A stretch of 64,000 nucleotides of DNA from Mycolicibacterium sp. CBMA 247 (lineage in GTDB: Bacteria; Actinomycetota; Actinomycetes; Mycobacteriales; Mycobacteriaceae). How positions within the stretch are numbered: position 1 is the first letter of the stretch; each line of letters starts with the position of its first letter. Positions 18,961-27,622 of this stretch are shown piece after piece. Made by a program: the position numbers and the translations under genes. Where the stretch lies: NCBI RefSeq assembly GCF_009729095.1, contig NZ_VTGX01000001.1, positions 2,046,001-2,110,000 of the forward strand, in the 5' to 3' direction. The notes beneath the pieces are model-generated. The model saw only the letters and a program-made list of their open reading frames with translations, made no database searches and was not told the DNA's origin.

Positions 18961-21180
18961 ATGCCCATTGCGATCACGTCTGAGCACAGCGACCTGGCCG
19001 ACTCGGTTCGGTCCCTGGTCGCGCGGGTGGCGCCGTCGGAGGTACTGCACGAAGCCCTGGATGCCGACTGGCAGAACCCGATACCCAACCCCCCGCCGTA
19101 CTGGAAAGCCGCGGCCGAACAGGGCCTGCAGGGCGTTCACCTCTCGGAATCTGTTGGCGGGCAAGGCTTCGGAATCCTCGAGCTGGCCATCACGCTGGCC
19201 GAGTTCGGCTACGGCGCGGTGCCGGGACCCTTCGTCCCTTCGGCGATCGCCAGCGCCTTGATCTCGGCCGGCAACCCTGAGGCCAAGGTCCTCAACGATC
19301 TGGCCTCCGGCGACACCATCGCGGCATACGCCCTCGACTCCGGCCTGACCGCGACCCGGCACGGCGCCGGCCTGGTGATCCGCGGCGAGGCACGGGCGGT
19401 GCCTGCCGCGGCGCAGGCATCGGTTCTGGTCCTTCCGGTCGCGATCGGCTCCGGGGTGGAGTGGGTGGTCCTGGACGCCGCCCAACTCGAGATCGAGCCG
19501 GTGCGCAGTGTCGATCCGCTGCGTCCGCTGGCCCACGTGCGGGCCAACGCCGTCGAGGTCAGCCCCGATGAGCAAGCCGACCGGGTGCTCTCCAATCTGA
19601 GCCGCGCCCACGCCAGGGCGGTGATCTCGACACTGCTGTCGGCCGAGGCGGTCGGTGTCGCCCGCTGGGCCACCGACACCGCCACCGCCTACGCCAAGAT
19701 CCGCGAACAGTTCGGCAGGCCGATCGGCCAGTTCCAGGCGATCAAGCACAAGTGCGCCGGGATGATCGCCGAGACCGAGCGTGCCACCGCCGCGGTCTGG
19801 GACGCTGCCCGTGCGCTCGACGACGCGCAGGAAGACGAGTCGGCGACAACCCATTTCGAGTTCGCCGCCGCGGTCGCCGCCACCCTGGCGCCTGCCGCCG
19901 CGCAACACACCGCCCAGGATTGCATCCAGGTGCACGGTGGCATCGGATTCACCTGGGAACACGACGCCAATGTGTACTACCGGCGGGCGCTCGTATTGGC
20001 GGCGTGCTTCGGCCGGACCTCGGACTACCCGCAATTGGTGGTCGACACCGCGACCGCGACCGGTATGCGCCCCGTCGATATCGACCTCGATCCCGACACC
20101 GAGAAGCTCCGCGCTGAGATCCGCGCGGAAGTCGCTGCGCTCAAGGCGATTCCGAGTGGCGCCGAGCGCAACACCGCCATCGCCGAGGCCGGATGGGTAC
20201 AGCCTCACCTGCCCAGACCGTGGGGCCGCGCGTCGGAACCGATCGAGCAGATCCTCATCGCCCAGGAATTCAGTACCGGCCGGGTGAAGCGCCCGCAGAT
20301 GGGCATCGCCTCCTGGATCATCCCGTCGATCGTGGCGTTCGGCACCGATGAGCAGAAACAGCGGTTCCTGCCGCCGACGTTCCGTGGCGAGATGATCTGG
20401 TGCCAGCTGTTTTCCGAGCCCGGGGCGGGATCGGACCTGGCCAGCCTGACCACCAAGGCCACCAAGGTCGACGGTGGCTGGCGGATCACCGGGCAGAAGA
20501 TCTGGACGACCGGTGCGCAGTTCTCGGCGTGGGGCGCCCTGTTGGCCCGAACTGATCCGAGTGCTCCGAAGCACCAGGGCATCACGTACTTCCTGCTGGA
20601 CATGAAGTCACCCGGTATCGAGGTGAAGCCGCTGCGCGAGCTGACCGGCAATGCCATGTTCAACACCGTGTTCATCGATGACGTGTTCGTCCCCGACGAC
20701 ATGGTGCTCGGTGAGGTCGACCGCGGCTGGGAGGTCAGCCGCAACACACTGACCAACGAGCGGGTGTCGATCGGCAGCAGTGAGCCGCCCTTCCTGGCCA
20801 ACCTCGACCAGTTCGTGGCGTTCCTGGGTGAGCGCCAGTTCGACCAGATCGACCAGAATCGCGCGGGCCAGCTGATCGCCGAGGGGCATGCCGCCAAGGT
20901 GCTCAACCTGAGGTCCACGCTGCTGACGCTGGCCGGTGGCGATGCCATGCCGGCCGCGGCGATCTCCAAGTTGCTGTCGATGAAGACCGGCCAGGGCTAC
21001 GCGGAGTTCGCGGTGGCCTCCTTCGGCACCGACGGGGCGATCGGGGATGCCGAGCAGGAGTCGGGCCGCTGGGCCGATTACCTGCTGGCCAGCCGTGCCA
21101 CCACGATTTACGGCGGCACCACCGAGGTTCAGCTCAACATCATCGCCGAACGTCTGCTGGGCCTGCCGCGCGATCCGTAA
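18961..21180 (+). CDS. fadE6: Two-domain acyl-CoA dehydrogenase FadE6
   Basis: A 739-residue fusion of two acyl-CoA dehydrogenase-like domains (about 1-370 and 380-739). FAD/substrate motifs such as FSEPGAGSDL and GQKIWTTGAQ are in the second half and IQVHGGIGFTWEHD is at the end of the first. It resembles the mycobacterial FadEs that fuse the halves of an alpha2-beta2 enzyme. GGAGG sits six bases before the ATG. The 86 bp upstream contain AACCG-AC-CGGTT (18918-18929), a possible regulator site, and a TAGATA-like -10. The name comes from size, family and synteny with Rv0271c. A rearranged copy of its 3' end is at 38106-38218. Confidence 0.82.
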   Translation: MPIAITSEHSDLADSVRSLVARVAPSEVLHEALDADWQNPIPNPPPYWKAAAEQGLQGVHLSESVGGQGFGILELAITLAEFGYGAVPGPFVPSAIASALISAGNPEAKVLNDLASGDTIAAYALDSGLTATRHGAGLVIRGEARAVPAAAQASVLVLPVAIGSGVEWVVLDAAQLEIEPVRSVDPLRPLAHVRANAVEVSPDEQADRVLSNLSRAHARAVISTLLSAEAVGVARWATDTATAYAKIREQFGRPIGQFQAIKHKCAGMIAETERATAAVWDAARALDDAQEDESATTHFEFAAAVAATLAPAAAQHTAQDCIQVHGGIGFTWEHDANVYYRRALVLAACFGRTSDYPQLVVDTATATGMRPVDIDLDPDTEKLRAEIRAEVAALKAIPSGAERNTAIAEAGWVQPHLPRPWGRASEPIEQILIAQEFSTGRVKRPQMGIASWIIPSIVAFGTDEQKQRFLPPTFRGEMIWCQLFSEPGAGSDLASLTTKATKVDGGWRITGQKIWTTGAQFSAWGALLARTDPSAPKHQGITYFLLDMKSPGIEVKPLRELTGNAMFNTVFIDDVFVPDDMVLGEVDRGWEVSRNTLTNERVSIGSSEPPFLANLDQFVAFLGERQFDQIDQNRAGQLIAEGHAAKVLNLRSTLLTLAGGDAMPAAAISKLLSMKTGQGYAEFAVASFGTDGAIGDAEQESGRWADYLLASRATTIYGGTTEVQLNIIAERLLGLPRDP

Positions 21181-21186
21181 AGCGGC

Positions 21187-21204
21187 CCAGATCTTTACCT
21201 CTGG
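21187..21204. terminator. Small hairpin between convergent fadE6 and SDR genes
   Basis: CCAGA (21187-21191) and TCTGG (21200-21204) form a short stem, nested in outer GCGGC/GCCGC pairing. It is the only candidate terminator in the 25 bp gap. The stem is weak. Confidence 0.25.
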
Positions 21205-21205
21205 A

Positions 21206-21952
21206 TCAGCCGCAGTAGCCGCCGGTACCGGCGCGGGCCATCGCGATGGGCCCGAACGTGGACCGCGCCGACAACTGCAACAGGGCGTCCACAAGAATGG
21301 CGATGTCCTCGGCCGGGATCATCTGCTCGGGACGGACCTTGTCATGCACCCACGCCGACATGTCGGTGTTGACGTACGCAGGTGCGATGGCCGTCGCCGA
21401 CACCCCGTTTCCGGATTCCTCGGCGTTGAGCGTCTCCACCAGCGATATCACCGCGGCCTTCGAGGCCCCGTAAGCCGCCAATCCCGCCTCGGCGTAGACG
21501 CCCGTGATGGATGACAGCACCACGATCTTGGCACCACGGTGATCGCGCCGGGACGCACCGGCACGGAGCAAAGGCAGTGCCGCCTGGATCAACAGGAACG
21601 GGCTGCGGAAGTTCACCGCGAGGGTCTTGTCGAGCCGCCCGGCCGGATAGGAGGCGATCGGTCCGGCGGTCCCGACGCCCGCATTGACGATCAATGCGGC
21701 CATGTCACCATGCAAACTGCGGTGGGCCTCAACGAGTGCCGCCGGCCCGGCCGGGTCGGCCATATCCGCCGACACCGCAAGCACGGAGGGTGCGCCCAGG
21801 TCGGTCAGTGTCGGCACCAGTGCGTCAAGAGCACCCTGGTCCCGCGCGGTGATAGTCAACGCCATCCCCTGGGCGGCCAGTCGTTTGGCGATCACCAGGC
21901 CGATTCCGCGGGAGGCGCCGGTGACGAGAGCTGATGAAGGCGAATTATTCAC
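21206..21952 (-). CDS. Short-chain dehydrogenase/reductase
   Basis: A 248-residue classical SDR with the cofactor loop TGASRGIG (about 11-18), NAG in LIVNAGVGT, the catalytic Ser in VVLSSITGVYA and Tyr-x-x-x-Lys in AAYGASKAAV. It starts with GTG at 21952 and overlaps the end of the upstream regulator gene by eight bases, so regulator and SDR are one unit. Given the divergent acyl-CoA dehydrogenase and kinase-like genes it may act as a 3-hydroxyacyl-CoA dehydrogenase, by analogy with LvaD; that is inference. Confidence 0.85.
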   Translation of the reverse strand: MNNSPSSALVTGASRGIGLVIAKRLAAQGMALTITARDQGALDALVPTLTDLGAPSVLAVSADMADPAGPAALVEAHRSLHGDMAALIVNAGVGTAGPIASYPAGRLDKTLAVNFRSPFLLIQAALPLLRAGASRRDHRGAKIVVLSSITGVYAEAGLAAYGASKAAVISLVETLNAEESGNGVSATAIAPAYVNTDMSAWVHDKVRPEQMIPAEDIAILVDALLQLSARSTFGPIAMARAGTGGYCG

Positions 21953-22832
21953 TGGGGGTGTCCTTTTGCGGGCGAAGTAATGTCAGTGCGAACTCGACGT
22001 AGGTACGGGCAACCTGCTCGGCGGTGTCGGGTCCGTCAGGGCGGAACCACTGCGGCAACGAGGTGCACATCGTGGCGATGGCGCGACCGGCCGTCGGCGC
22101 ACTGACCGGGTGCAGGTAACCCTCGGCGCTGGCACGAGCGATGGCGTCGTCGAGCAGGTGCTGCAGACGACTCCGTGATACGGCGATGCGCCGTCGATTC
22201 GCGCCCGTCAGGCTCCGCATCTCGCTGGCGCCGATGAACGCCAGTTGTGCACGGTTGGTGTGAAACAGCGCCAGGGCCTCAACCGTCAGGGCGACCTCCT
22301 CGACGCTGGTGCGTGCCTCCCGCCGGGCCGCTTCCACGCGCCAATGCAGTTCGGCCATCGTGATATCCAGGATGCGCACGAGCAGTTCCTGTTTGTCCCG
22401 GTAATGGTGATAGATGCCTGAAACGCTCAGCTGAGCGCGCTCAGCGAGCATCCTCATCGAGGCGCCGTGATAGCCGATCTCGACGAATGCGTCGACGGCC
22501 GCGCGGAGGACGGGGTCGAGAGTCAGCGGCGGGAAATCGCGCCAGTCGCCGCCGCTGATGACACCACTGCTTCCACGGCGGGGTTCGGCGTCCGGGTGCG
22601 GATCGGGTGGCGAGTCCACCGGCAGGAGGCGTTCGATCGGCACGCCGAGCAGTTCAGCCACGGCACGCAACCTGGTGACCGAGACCCCGGTCTTGCCGTT
22701 CTCGATCGCGCTGACCGTCGCGGCACTGACATTCAGCCGATCCGCGAGGGCACGCAGCGTCAGCCCCGCCTCGCGTCGTGCGTCACGGACTGCTGCGCCG
22801 ACGTACCCATCGGTGCTCGAACTACTCGACAT
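21945..22832 (-). CDS. Fused XRE-TetR transcriptional regulator
   Basis: A 295-residue protein with two DNA-binding domains. Residues about 10-65 are an XRE/HTH_3 domain (AGLTLRALADRLNVSAATVS, AIENGKTGVS). Residues about 100-145 are a TetR helix-turn-helix (GYHGASMRMLAERAQLSVSG, IYHHYRDKQELLVRILD), followed by a TetR ligand-binding domain. ATG at 22832 begins the domain neatly. No Shine-Dalgarno is visible, so translation may be leaderless or the start may differ. It is divergent from the acyl-CoA dehydrogenase gene and cotranscribed with an SDR. Confidence 0.85.
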   Translation of the reverse strand: MSSSSSTDGYVGAAVRDARREAGLTLRALADRLNVSAATVSAIENGKTGVSVTRLRAVAELLGVPIERLLPVDSPPDPHPDAEPRRGSSGVISGGDWRDFPPLTLDPVLRAAVDAFVEIGYHGASMRMLAERAQLSVSGIYHHYRDKQELLVRILDITMAELHWRVEAARREARTSVEEVALTVEALALFHTNRAQLAFIGASEMRSLTGANRRRIAVSRSRLQHLLDDAIARASAEGYLHPVSAPTAGRAIATMCTSLPQWFRPDGPDTAEQVARTYVEFALTLLRPQKDTPSE

Positions 22833-22851
22833 ATTCAGTTTTTCTGAACAT
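22831..22851. promoter_or_regulatory. Imperfect dyad over the XRE-TetR start codon
   Basis: ATATTCAG and CTGAACAT pair at seven of eight positions across TTTTT. It overlaps the ATG at 22832, a position suited to autorepression. Confidence 0.4.
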
Positions 22852-22950
22852 CGAGGGTCATCGCATCCATCCCCAGGCCTCCGCCGATCACGAAATGTAT
22901 TGGCAATATTGACCGCCTCACCGGCACTATGCAACGCTACATCTTCCACG

Positions 22951-22972
22951 GTACCGAACGATCGCTCGGTAC
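22951..22972. promoter_or_regulatory. Near-perfect 22-bp operator upstream of acyl-CoA dehydrogenase
   Basis: GTACCGA at 22951-22957 mirrors TCGGTAC at 22966-22972, and the centre CGATCG is itself a palindrome; only one position pair breaks the symmetry. It lies 29 bp before the ATG at 23002. The ACCGA-N8-TCGGT form resembles TetR-family operators, so the TetR half of the fused regulator is the obvious binder. Confidence 0.65.
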
Positions 22973-23001
22973 GTTACCAAACCAAACCGCAAGGAATCGA
23001 G

Positions 23002-24204
23002 ATGCCCGTCGACTTGAGCTACGCACCGGAGATCGCCGACCTTGCCCGGCGGACCTCTGATTTCGTCCAACGGACCGTCCTGCCGGTCGAGGACAGCTAC
23101 GGCGGCGATATCGAGTCCGCCGGGGGCGACAGCCTGCGCCGCGAACTCCAGTCGACAGCCCGAGATGCGGGGCTCCTGGCACCCCACGCGCCGACCGAAT
23201 ATGGCGGCCTGGGGCTCGGAATGTGCGACCGCATCCCCGTTTTCGAGGAGGCGGGCTACGCGTTGTTCGGCCCGATGGCACTCAACATCGCGGCCCCCGA
23301 CGAGGGCAACGCGCATCTGCTGGCGCACGTGGCCGATGCCGAGCAGCGGGATCGGTACCTGAAGCCCCTGGTGAGCGGCGAGGTCCGGTCGGCCTTCGCG
23401 ATGACCGAACCCGCGCCCGGCGCGGGCTCGGATCCGGCAATGCTGCGGTCCCGGGCCGAGCGTGCCGGCTCGGGGTGGCGTATCGATGGGCGCAAGTGGT
23501 TCATCACCGGCGCCGACGGGGCGGGATTCTTCATCGTGATGGCACGGACCGCAGGCGAGCCCGGACAGCGCGGCGGCGCAACGATGTTCCTGGTCGACGC
23601 GGCCACCCCGGGCGTGCGGGTGGAACGTCACATCGCAACGATGGACCGATCGATGATCGGTGGTCACTGCGAAGTGTTGTTCGACAACGTTCGCGTCGGG
23701 CCCGACAGCGTGCTCGGGGCGGTCGACGAAGGCTTCCGCTACGCACAGGTCCGGCTGGGACCGGCCAGGATGACCCACGTCATGCGCTGGCTGGGAGCGG
23801 CCCGTCGGGCCCACGAGACCGCTGCGGCCCACGTGGCCGGACGGGAGGCTTTCGGGGCCTCGCTCAGTGAGCTCGGCATGGTCCAGCAGATGCTCGCCGA
23901 CAACGAGATCGACATCGCTGCGACTCGGTCCCTGCTGGTGCGGGCGTGTTGGGAACTCGACTGCGGCCAGGCAGCGAGTACGTCCACATCGATTGCGAAA
24001 ACGTTTGCGGCCGAGGCGATCAACCGCGTCGTTGACCGGAGCATGCAAATGTGCGGTGGACTCGGTGTCTCCGAGGACCTGCCGCTGGCCCGCATCTCGC
24101 GGGAGGTTCGGCCGTTCCGTATCTATGACGGCCCCTCTGAGGTTCACCGGTGGGCGCTCGCGAAGCGCGCCGTCGGCGCCCGCAGGAGCGGAGCGGGGTC
24201 ATGA
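23002..24204 (+). CDS. Acyl-CoA dehydrogenase, ACAD10/11- or LvaC-like
   Basis: A 400-residue acyl-CoA dehydrogenase with AFAMTEPAPGAGSDP, GRKWFITGADGAG and the C-terminal RIYDGPSEVHRWALAKRA, which resembles the DGPDEVH ending of ACAD11-type enzymes. ATG at 23002 is preceded by AAGGA; upstream open sequence overlaps the divergent regulator and is not coding. It overlaps a phosphotransferase gene by ATGA. In ACAD10/11 and in bacterial LvaA/LvaC such a pair phosphorylates a 4-hydroxyacyl-CoA and removes the phosphate to reach the beta-oxidation intermediate. The specific substrate here is unknown. Confidence 0.85.
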   Translation: MPVDLSYAPEIADLARRTSDFVQRTVLPVEDSYGGDIESAGGDSLRRELQSTARDAGLLAPHAPTEYGGLGLGMCDRIPVFEEAGYALFGPMALNIAAPDEGNAHLLAHVADAEQRDRYLKPLVSGEVRSAFAMTEPAPGAGSDPAMLRSRAERAGSGWRIDGRKWFITGADGAGFFIVMARTAGEPGQRGGATMFLVDAATPGVRVERHIATMDRSMIGGHCEVLFDNVRVGPDSVLGAVDEGFRYAQVRLGPARMTHVMRWLGAARRAHETAAAHVAGREAFGASLSELGMVQQMLADNEIDIAATRSLLVRACWELDCGQAASTSTSIAKTFAAEAINRVVDRSMQMCGGLGVSEDLPLARISREVRPFRIYDGPSEVHRWALAKRAVGARRSGAGS

Positions 24205-25214
24205 ACGCCGCGCTCGACGCCACCCTCGTGCGCCGCCTGCTCACCGAGAGCGGCGTCAAGGTACAGGGCGAACTCAGCGTGCAGGCCCTCACGGGCGGCC
24301 GGTCGAACCTCACCTACAAGGTTCATGACGGGCGATCGACCTGGGTTGTTCGTCGACCCCCCACGTCCGGGCTGACGGCCTCGGCGCACGATATGGCTCG
24401 CGAGTTCACCGTCACCGCTGCACTGCAATCGAGCACCGTGCCCGTTGCGAGGACCATTGCCTGCGATCCGGATGGAACCACCGTTGGGTGTCCAGTGAGC
24501 GTCGTCGAATACGTGCCGGGACTGGCCATCCGGGATCAGGACGAGCTGGCCGCATTGAGCGATGAGCAAGCGCGCGCGGTAACCGAATCGCTGATCCGCA
24601 CCTTGGTTGACCTGCATTCGGTGGACTACCGCTCGGTCGGCCTCGAGGCCTTCGGTCGCCCCGACGGCTTCCTGGCGCGCCAGGCGGCGGTCTGGGCACG
24701 GCAATGGCAGCGAGTCAAAACCCGGGAACTGGGCGATATCGAACGGTTGGCAACGACCTTGGCCGAACGGCTGCCGACGTCCAGTGGCGCCGCAATTGTG
24801 CACGGCGACTTCCGGATAGACAACACACTCCTGGATCCCCGCCGGCCGGAGAAGGTGCTCGCGGTCGTCGACTGGGAGATGTCGACGATCGGTGATCCGC
24901 TCACCGATATCGCGTTGGCGTGCGTCTACCGCTCCCCTGCCTTTGATCTTTTGCTGGGCACCGGGGCGGCCTGGACCAGTGATCGGCTGCCCAGCGCGGA
25001 CGACATCGCGCACCTGTACTCCACCGTCGCCGGCCGACCGCTGACGAACTGGAATTGCTATCTCGCGCTGGCGAATCTGAAGGTCGCGGTCATCGCCGAA
25101 GGCATCTCGTATCGCGCTCGGTTGCACACCGACGACGACCCGGCGGCCCTACTCGCCGCGGACGCCGCGCCCGCGTTCGCCGCGGCGGGCCTGACCGCGC
25201 TGCGCGCCGGGTGA
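24201..25214 (+). CDS. APH-family acyl-CoA phosphotransferase, LvaA/ACAD10-like
   Basis: A 337-residue aminoglycoside-phosphotransferase-fold protein. It has the N-lobe ALTGGRSNLTYKV and WVVRRPP, the catalytic loop IVHGDFRIDNTL near 215 and the metal-binding VVDWEMSTIGDP near 240. Genes of this type coupled to an acyl-CoA dehydrogenase act on acyl-CoA substrates rather than antibiotics. ATG at 24201 overlaps the dehydrogenase stop by four bases, so the two products are made in a fixed ratio and probably work in sequence. Confidence 0.85.
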   Translation: MNAALDATLVRRLLTESGVKVQGELSVQALTGGRSNLTYKVHDGRSTWVVRRPPTSGLTASAHDMAREFTVTAALQSSTVPVARTIACDPDGTTVGCPVSVVEYVPGLAIRDQDELAALSDEQARAVTESLIRTLVDLHSVDYRSVGLEAFGRPDGFLARQAAVWARQWQRVKTRELGDIERLATTLAERLPTSSGAAIVHGDFRIDNTLLDPRRPEKVLAVVDWEMSTIGDPLTDIALACVYRSPAFDLLLGTGAAWTSDRLPSADDIAHLYSTVAGRPLTNWNCYLALANLKVAVIAEGISYRARLHTDDDPAALLAADAAPAFAAAGLTALRAG

Positions 25215-25228
25215 CCTCTCCATGCCCG

Positions 25229-26731
25229 TCAGCGGCGCAGCAGCGCGCCCGTCGCGGCGGGCGTGGGGATGGCGTCGTCGTGGGGGGCGGTGCCGTTGAG
25301 GTGGGGGCGGGCCAGGATCAGGTAGAGCGCGCCGAGGCCGATGATGATGGCCGACATCAGGATCACGATGTAGTTGTCGTACCAGGGCGCTTCGGGGGTG
25401 CGGGGCCAGCAGATGTTGATGATCGCGGCCACCCCGTAGACCAGGGCCCCGACATTGACCGGCCAGCCCCAACGCCCCAACCGGTACTTACCGGTGGGCA
25501 CCCACCCCTTGCCCCGGGCCCGCAACGCGGCCAGCACCACCATCTGAAACGCGATGTAGATCCCCACCGACCCGAAACTGATCAGCTTGGTCAACGCATC
25601 CGCCGACACCAACGACCCGATGATCAACAACGCCGGGATTACCGCGGCCAACACCAAGGCAAACTGCGGCACCGCCCGCTTGTGATCAAACCGCGCCCAC
25701 AACCGCGACCCGACGATCATCTCGTCACGACCGTAGGAGTAGATCAACCGGCTGGCCGCGGCCTGCAAACTCAACGCACACGATACAAACGAGATCAACA
25801 CCACGCACAGCACGACCTTCGACCCCACCACCCCGAACGCGGCATCCAGGATCGTGGTGATCGGATCAACATCCTCGCCGCGGACCACCGCGCCGATATC
25901 GACCACCGACAAGATCAAACTCAGACACACGAACGTCGCCGCCGCCCCACCGATATAGATGGTGCGCCGCATCGACTTTGGGATCTGCACGCCGGGATTG
26001 CGGACCTCCTCGGCGACATCCCCGCACGCCTCAAACCCGTAGTACTGATACACCCCGATCAGGCTGGCGGCCAAGAACGCGTACAGGAAACTGTGCGAAC
26101 CCTGGGCCCCGAAACTGTCGAAGAGCACCCCCAGGCCGTGATGCCGCTGCGTCAACAACAACCAGCCCCCCACCACGAGCGCCCCGATCAGCTCCGCAGA
26201 GAACCCGAAGATCGCCATATAGCTGAGCATCTTGGTGCCCGACAGGTTGATCACCGTGGCCAACGCCAAAATGCCCAAGGCGCACAACACCGTGGTGTTG
26301 GCCGAGGCGCTGAACCCGAACACCGAGGCGATAAACGGTCCCGCCCCATAGGCCACCCCGGCGATCGTGGCCAACAACGCGAACACGTACACCCAACCGG
26401 TCATCCACGCCCACTTGCGCCCCCACAACCGCCGTGCCCACGGATACACCCCACCGGCCACCGGGAACTGCGCCACCACCTCGCTGAATACCAACGCCAC
26501 CAACAACTGCCCCACCCCGGCGATCACCAAACTCCAGATCATCGGCGGACCGGCAGTCGCCAACGCAAACGCGAGCACCGCATAAATCCCCACCACCGGA
26601 GACAAATACGTAAACCCAAGCGCGAAATTCGCCCACAGGCTCATATCCCGCTTGAACTCAGACTGAAAACCCAACGCCGCCAACTGAGCATCGTCATCGT
26701 CATGGGGCGCGCAGAAATTACTGGTATCCAA
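25229..26731 (-). CDS. APC-superfamily amino acid/amine permease
   Basis: A roughly 500-residue transporter with about 12 hydrophobic helices, including SLWANFALGFTYLSPVVG, FPVAGGVYPWARRLWG (substrate region of APC permeases) and YQYYGFEACGDVAEEVRNPG. TTG at 26731 is preferred: AAAGGA is eight bases upstream, whereas the stretch from GTG at 26806 uses codons such as AGG, ACA, TAT and CTT that are rare here and would start four bases from the operator. It is divergent from the GntR gene and shares a motif with the amine operon upstream region, so I infer it imports that operon's substrate. Confidence 0.82.
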   Translation of the reverse strand: MDTSNFCAPHDDDDAQLAALGFQSEFKRDMSLWANFALGFTYLSPVVGIYAVLAFALATAGPPMIWSLVIAGVGQLLVALVFSEVVAQFPVAGGVYPWARRLWGRKWAWMTGWVYVFALLATIAGVAYGAGPFIASVFGFSASANTTVLCALGILALATVINLSGTKMLSYMAIFGFSAELIGALVVGGWLLLTQRHHGLGVLFDSFGAQGSHSFLYAFLAASLIGVYQYYGFEACGDVAEEVRNPGVQIPKSMRRTIYIGGAAATFVCLSLILSVVDIGAVVRGEDVDPITTILDAAFGVVGSKVVLCVVLISFVSCALSLQAAASRLIYSYGRDEMIVGSRLWARFDHKRAVPQFALVLAAVIPALLIIGSLVSADALTKLISFGSVGIYIAFQMVVLAALRARGKGWVPTGKYRLGRWGWPVNVGALVYGVAAIINICWPRTPEAPWYDNYIVILMSAIIIGLGALYLILARPHLNGTAPHDDAIPTPAATGALLRR

Positions 26732-26809
26732 GGCATATGTCCTTTGAAGGGATTCCGGCGGAAGTGGCAGCGTCGGGAAACGGCGCGCATGTGTGTGCTG
26801 GCTCACACG

Positions 26810-26828
26810 AAAACATACATCATTGTCG
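26810..26828. promoter_or_regulatory. Putative GntR operator, copy 1
   Basis: The sequence AAAACATACATCATTGTCG lies in the divergent gap between the APC permease and GntR genes. Its first 11 bases recur exactly at 38006-38016 upstream of the amine operon. GntR proteins often bind such AT-rich sites upstream of their own gene. Confidence 0.5.
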
Positions 26829-26875
26829 CTTTTCGCGCTAGGTTAACATCGGACCGATACGGAGCGGAGGTGCGC

Positions 26876-27622
26876 ATGGGCAGCGAGCGCACGACTCTCA
26901 TCGCGCCGTTGGCGAGCACCGCCCGTGCGGATGAAGTCGGCCTACGGATAGCGGAGGCCATCCAGCTCGGCCTGCTCTCCGATGGAGAGAGACTGCCGCC
27001 GGAAGCCGAACTGGCTCAACAGTTCGGTGTTTCACCGGTAACACTGCGCGAAGCGCTTGCATCCCTGCGCGATCGGGGCCTGGTGGAGACGCGCCGCGGC
27101 CGCAGCGGCGGGACATTCGTCAGGCGCTCGCCGGAGCCCGACGAGTCCGGGGATCTGAAGCGGCTCACCGACATCGCGGTGACATCCCTGCGGGATTTCG
27201 CTGACGAGCAGATGGCCATCGCCGGCATGTGTGCCGTCTTGGCGGCCGAGCGCGCGACGCCGGACAGCGTCCGACGCATCCTCAAACTCGTCGACCAGCT
27301 GGCGTCGGCGACCACACGTGGCCAGAAAATCAAGGCGGACAGCAGATTCCACATTCAGGTGGCAATCGAGACCCGCTCCGAACGACTTACCCGGCGCCAG
27401 GTCGCGCTGCAGGCCGAGACCGTCGGTATGCTGTGGACCTCTCATCTGCCTCAGGACGACGTCGCGCACATTGCGCAGGAACACCATGACATAGCGACCG
27501 CGATCGCCGAGGAGGACCGTGAGCGGGCCCGCAGTCATGCCGAGCGCCATGTCCGCAGTGACTTGCGTCGCCTGACCAGCATGCACTTAACGCTCGTCGA
27601 TGGCGCTGGAGGTGGTTCGTGA
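26876..27622 (+). CDS. GntR/FadR-subfamily transcriptional regulator
   Basis: A 248-residue regulator. The N-terminal winged helix-turn-helix is GERLPPEAELAQQFGVSPVT with LREALASLRDRGLVETRRGR. The all-helical FCD effector domain has the metal-ligand pattern Asp/His in KADSRFH, His in EEHHDIATAI and His in SHAERHV. ATG at 26876 has GGAGG five bases upstream; a very long open frame extending upstream is antisense to the permease and is not coding. It overlaps the Cache gene by GTGA. FCD-type regulators usually sense organic acids or amino acids. Confidence 0.88.
   Translation: MGSERTTLIAPLASTARADEVGLRIAEAIQLGLLSDGERLPPEAELAQQFGVSPVTLREALASLRDRGLVETRRGRSGGTFVRRSPEPDESGDLKRLTDIAVTSLRDFADEQMAIAGMCAVLAAERATPDSVRRILKLVDQLASATTRGQKIKADSRFHIQVAIETRSERLTRRQVALQAETVGMLWTSHLPQDDVAHIAQEHHDIATAIAEEDRERARSHAERHVRSDLRRLTSMHLTLVDGAGGGS

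Noticed and set aside
24201..25214. Aminoglycoside resistance gene
   Set aside because: The APH fold is real, but cotranslation with an acyl-CoA dehydrogenase and the overall sequence pattern fit the LvaA/ACAD10 branch.
25055..26875. Very long plus-strand open frame running into the GntR gene
   Set aside because: It is antisense to the APC permease, is rich in His/Arg/Pro and Gln typical of shadow frames in high-GC DNA, and the GntR start with a good Shine-Dalgarno is at 26876.
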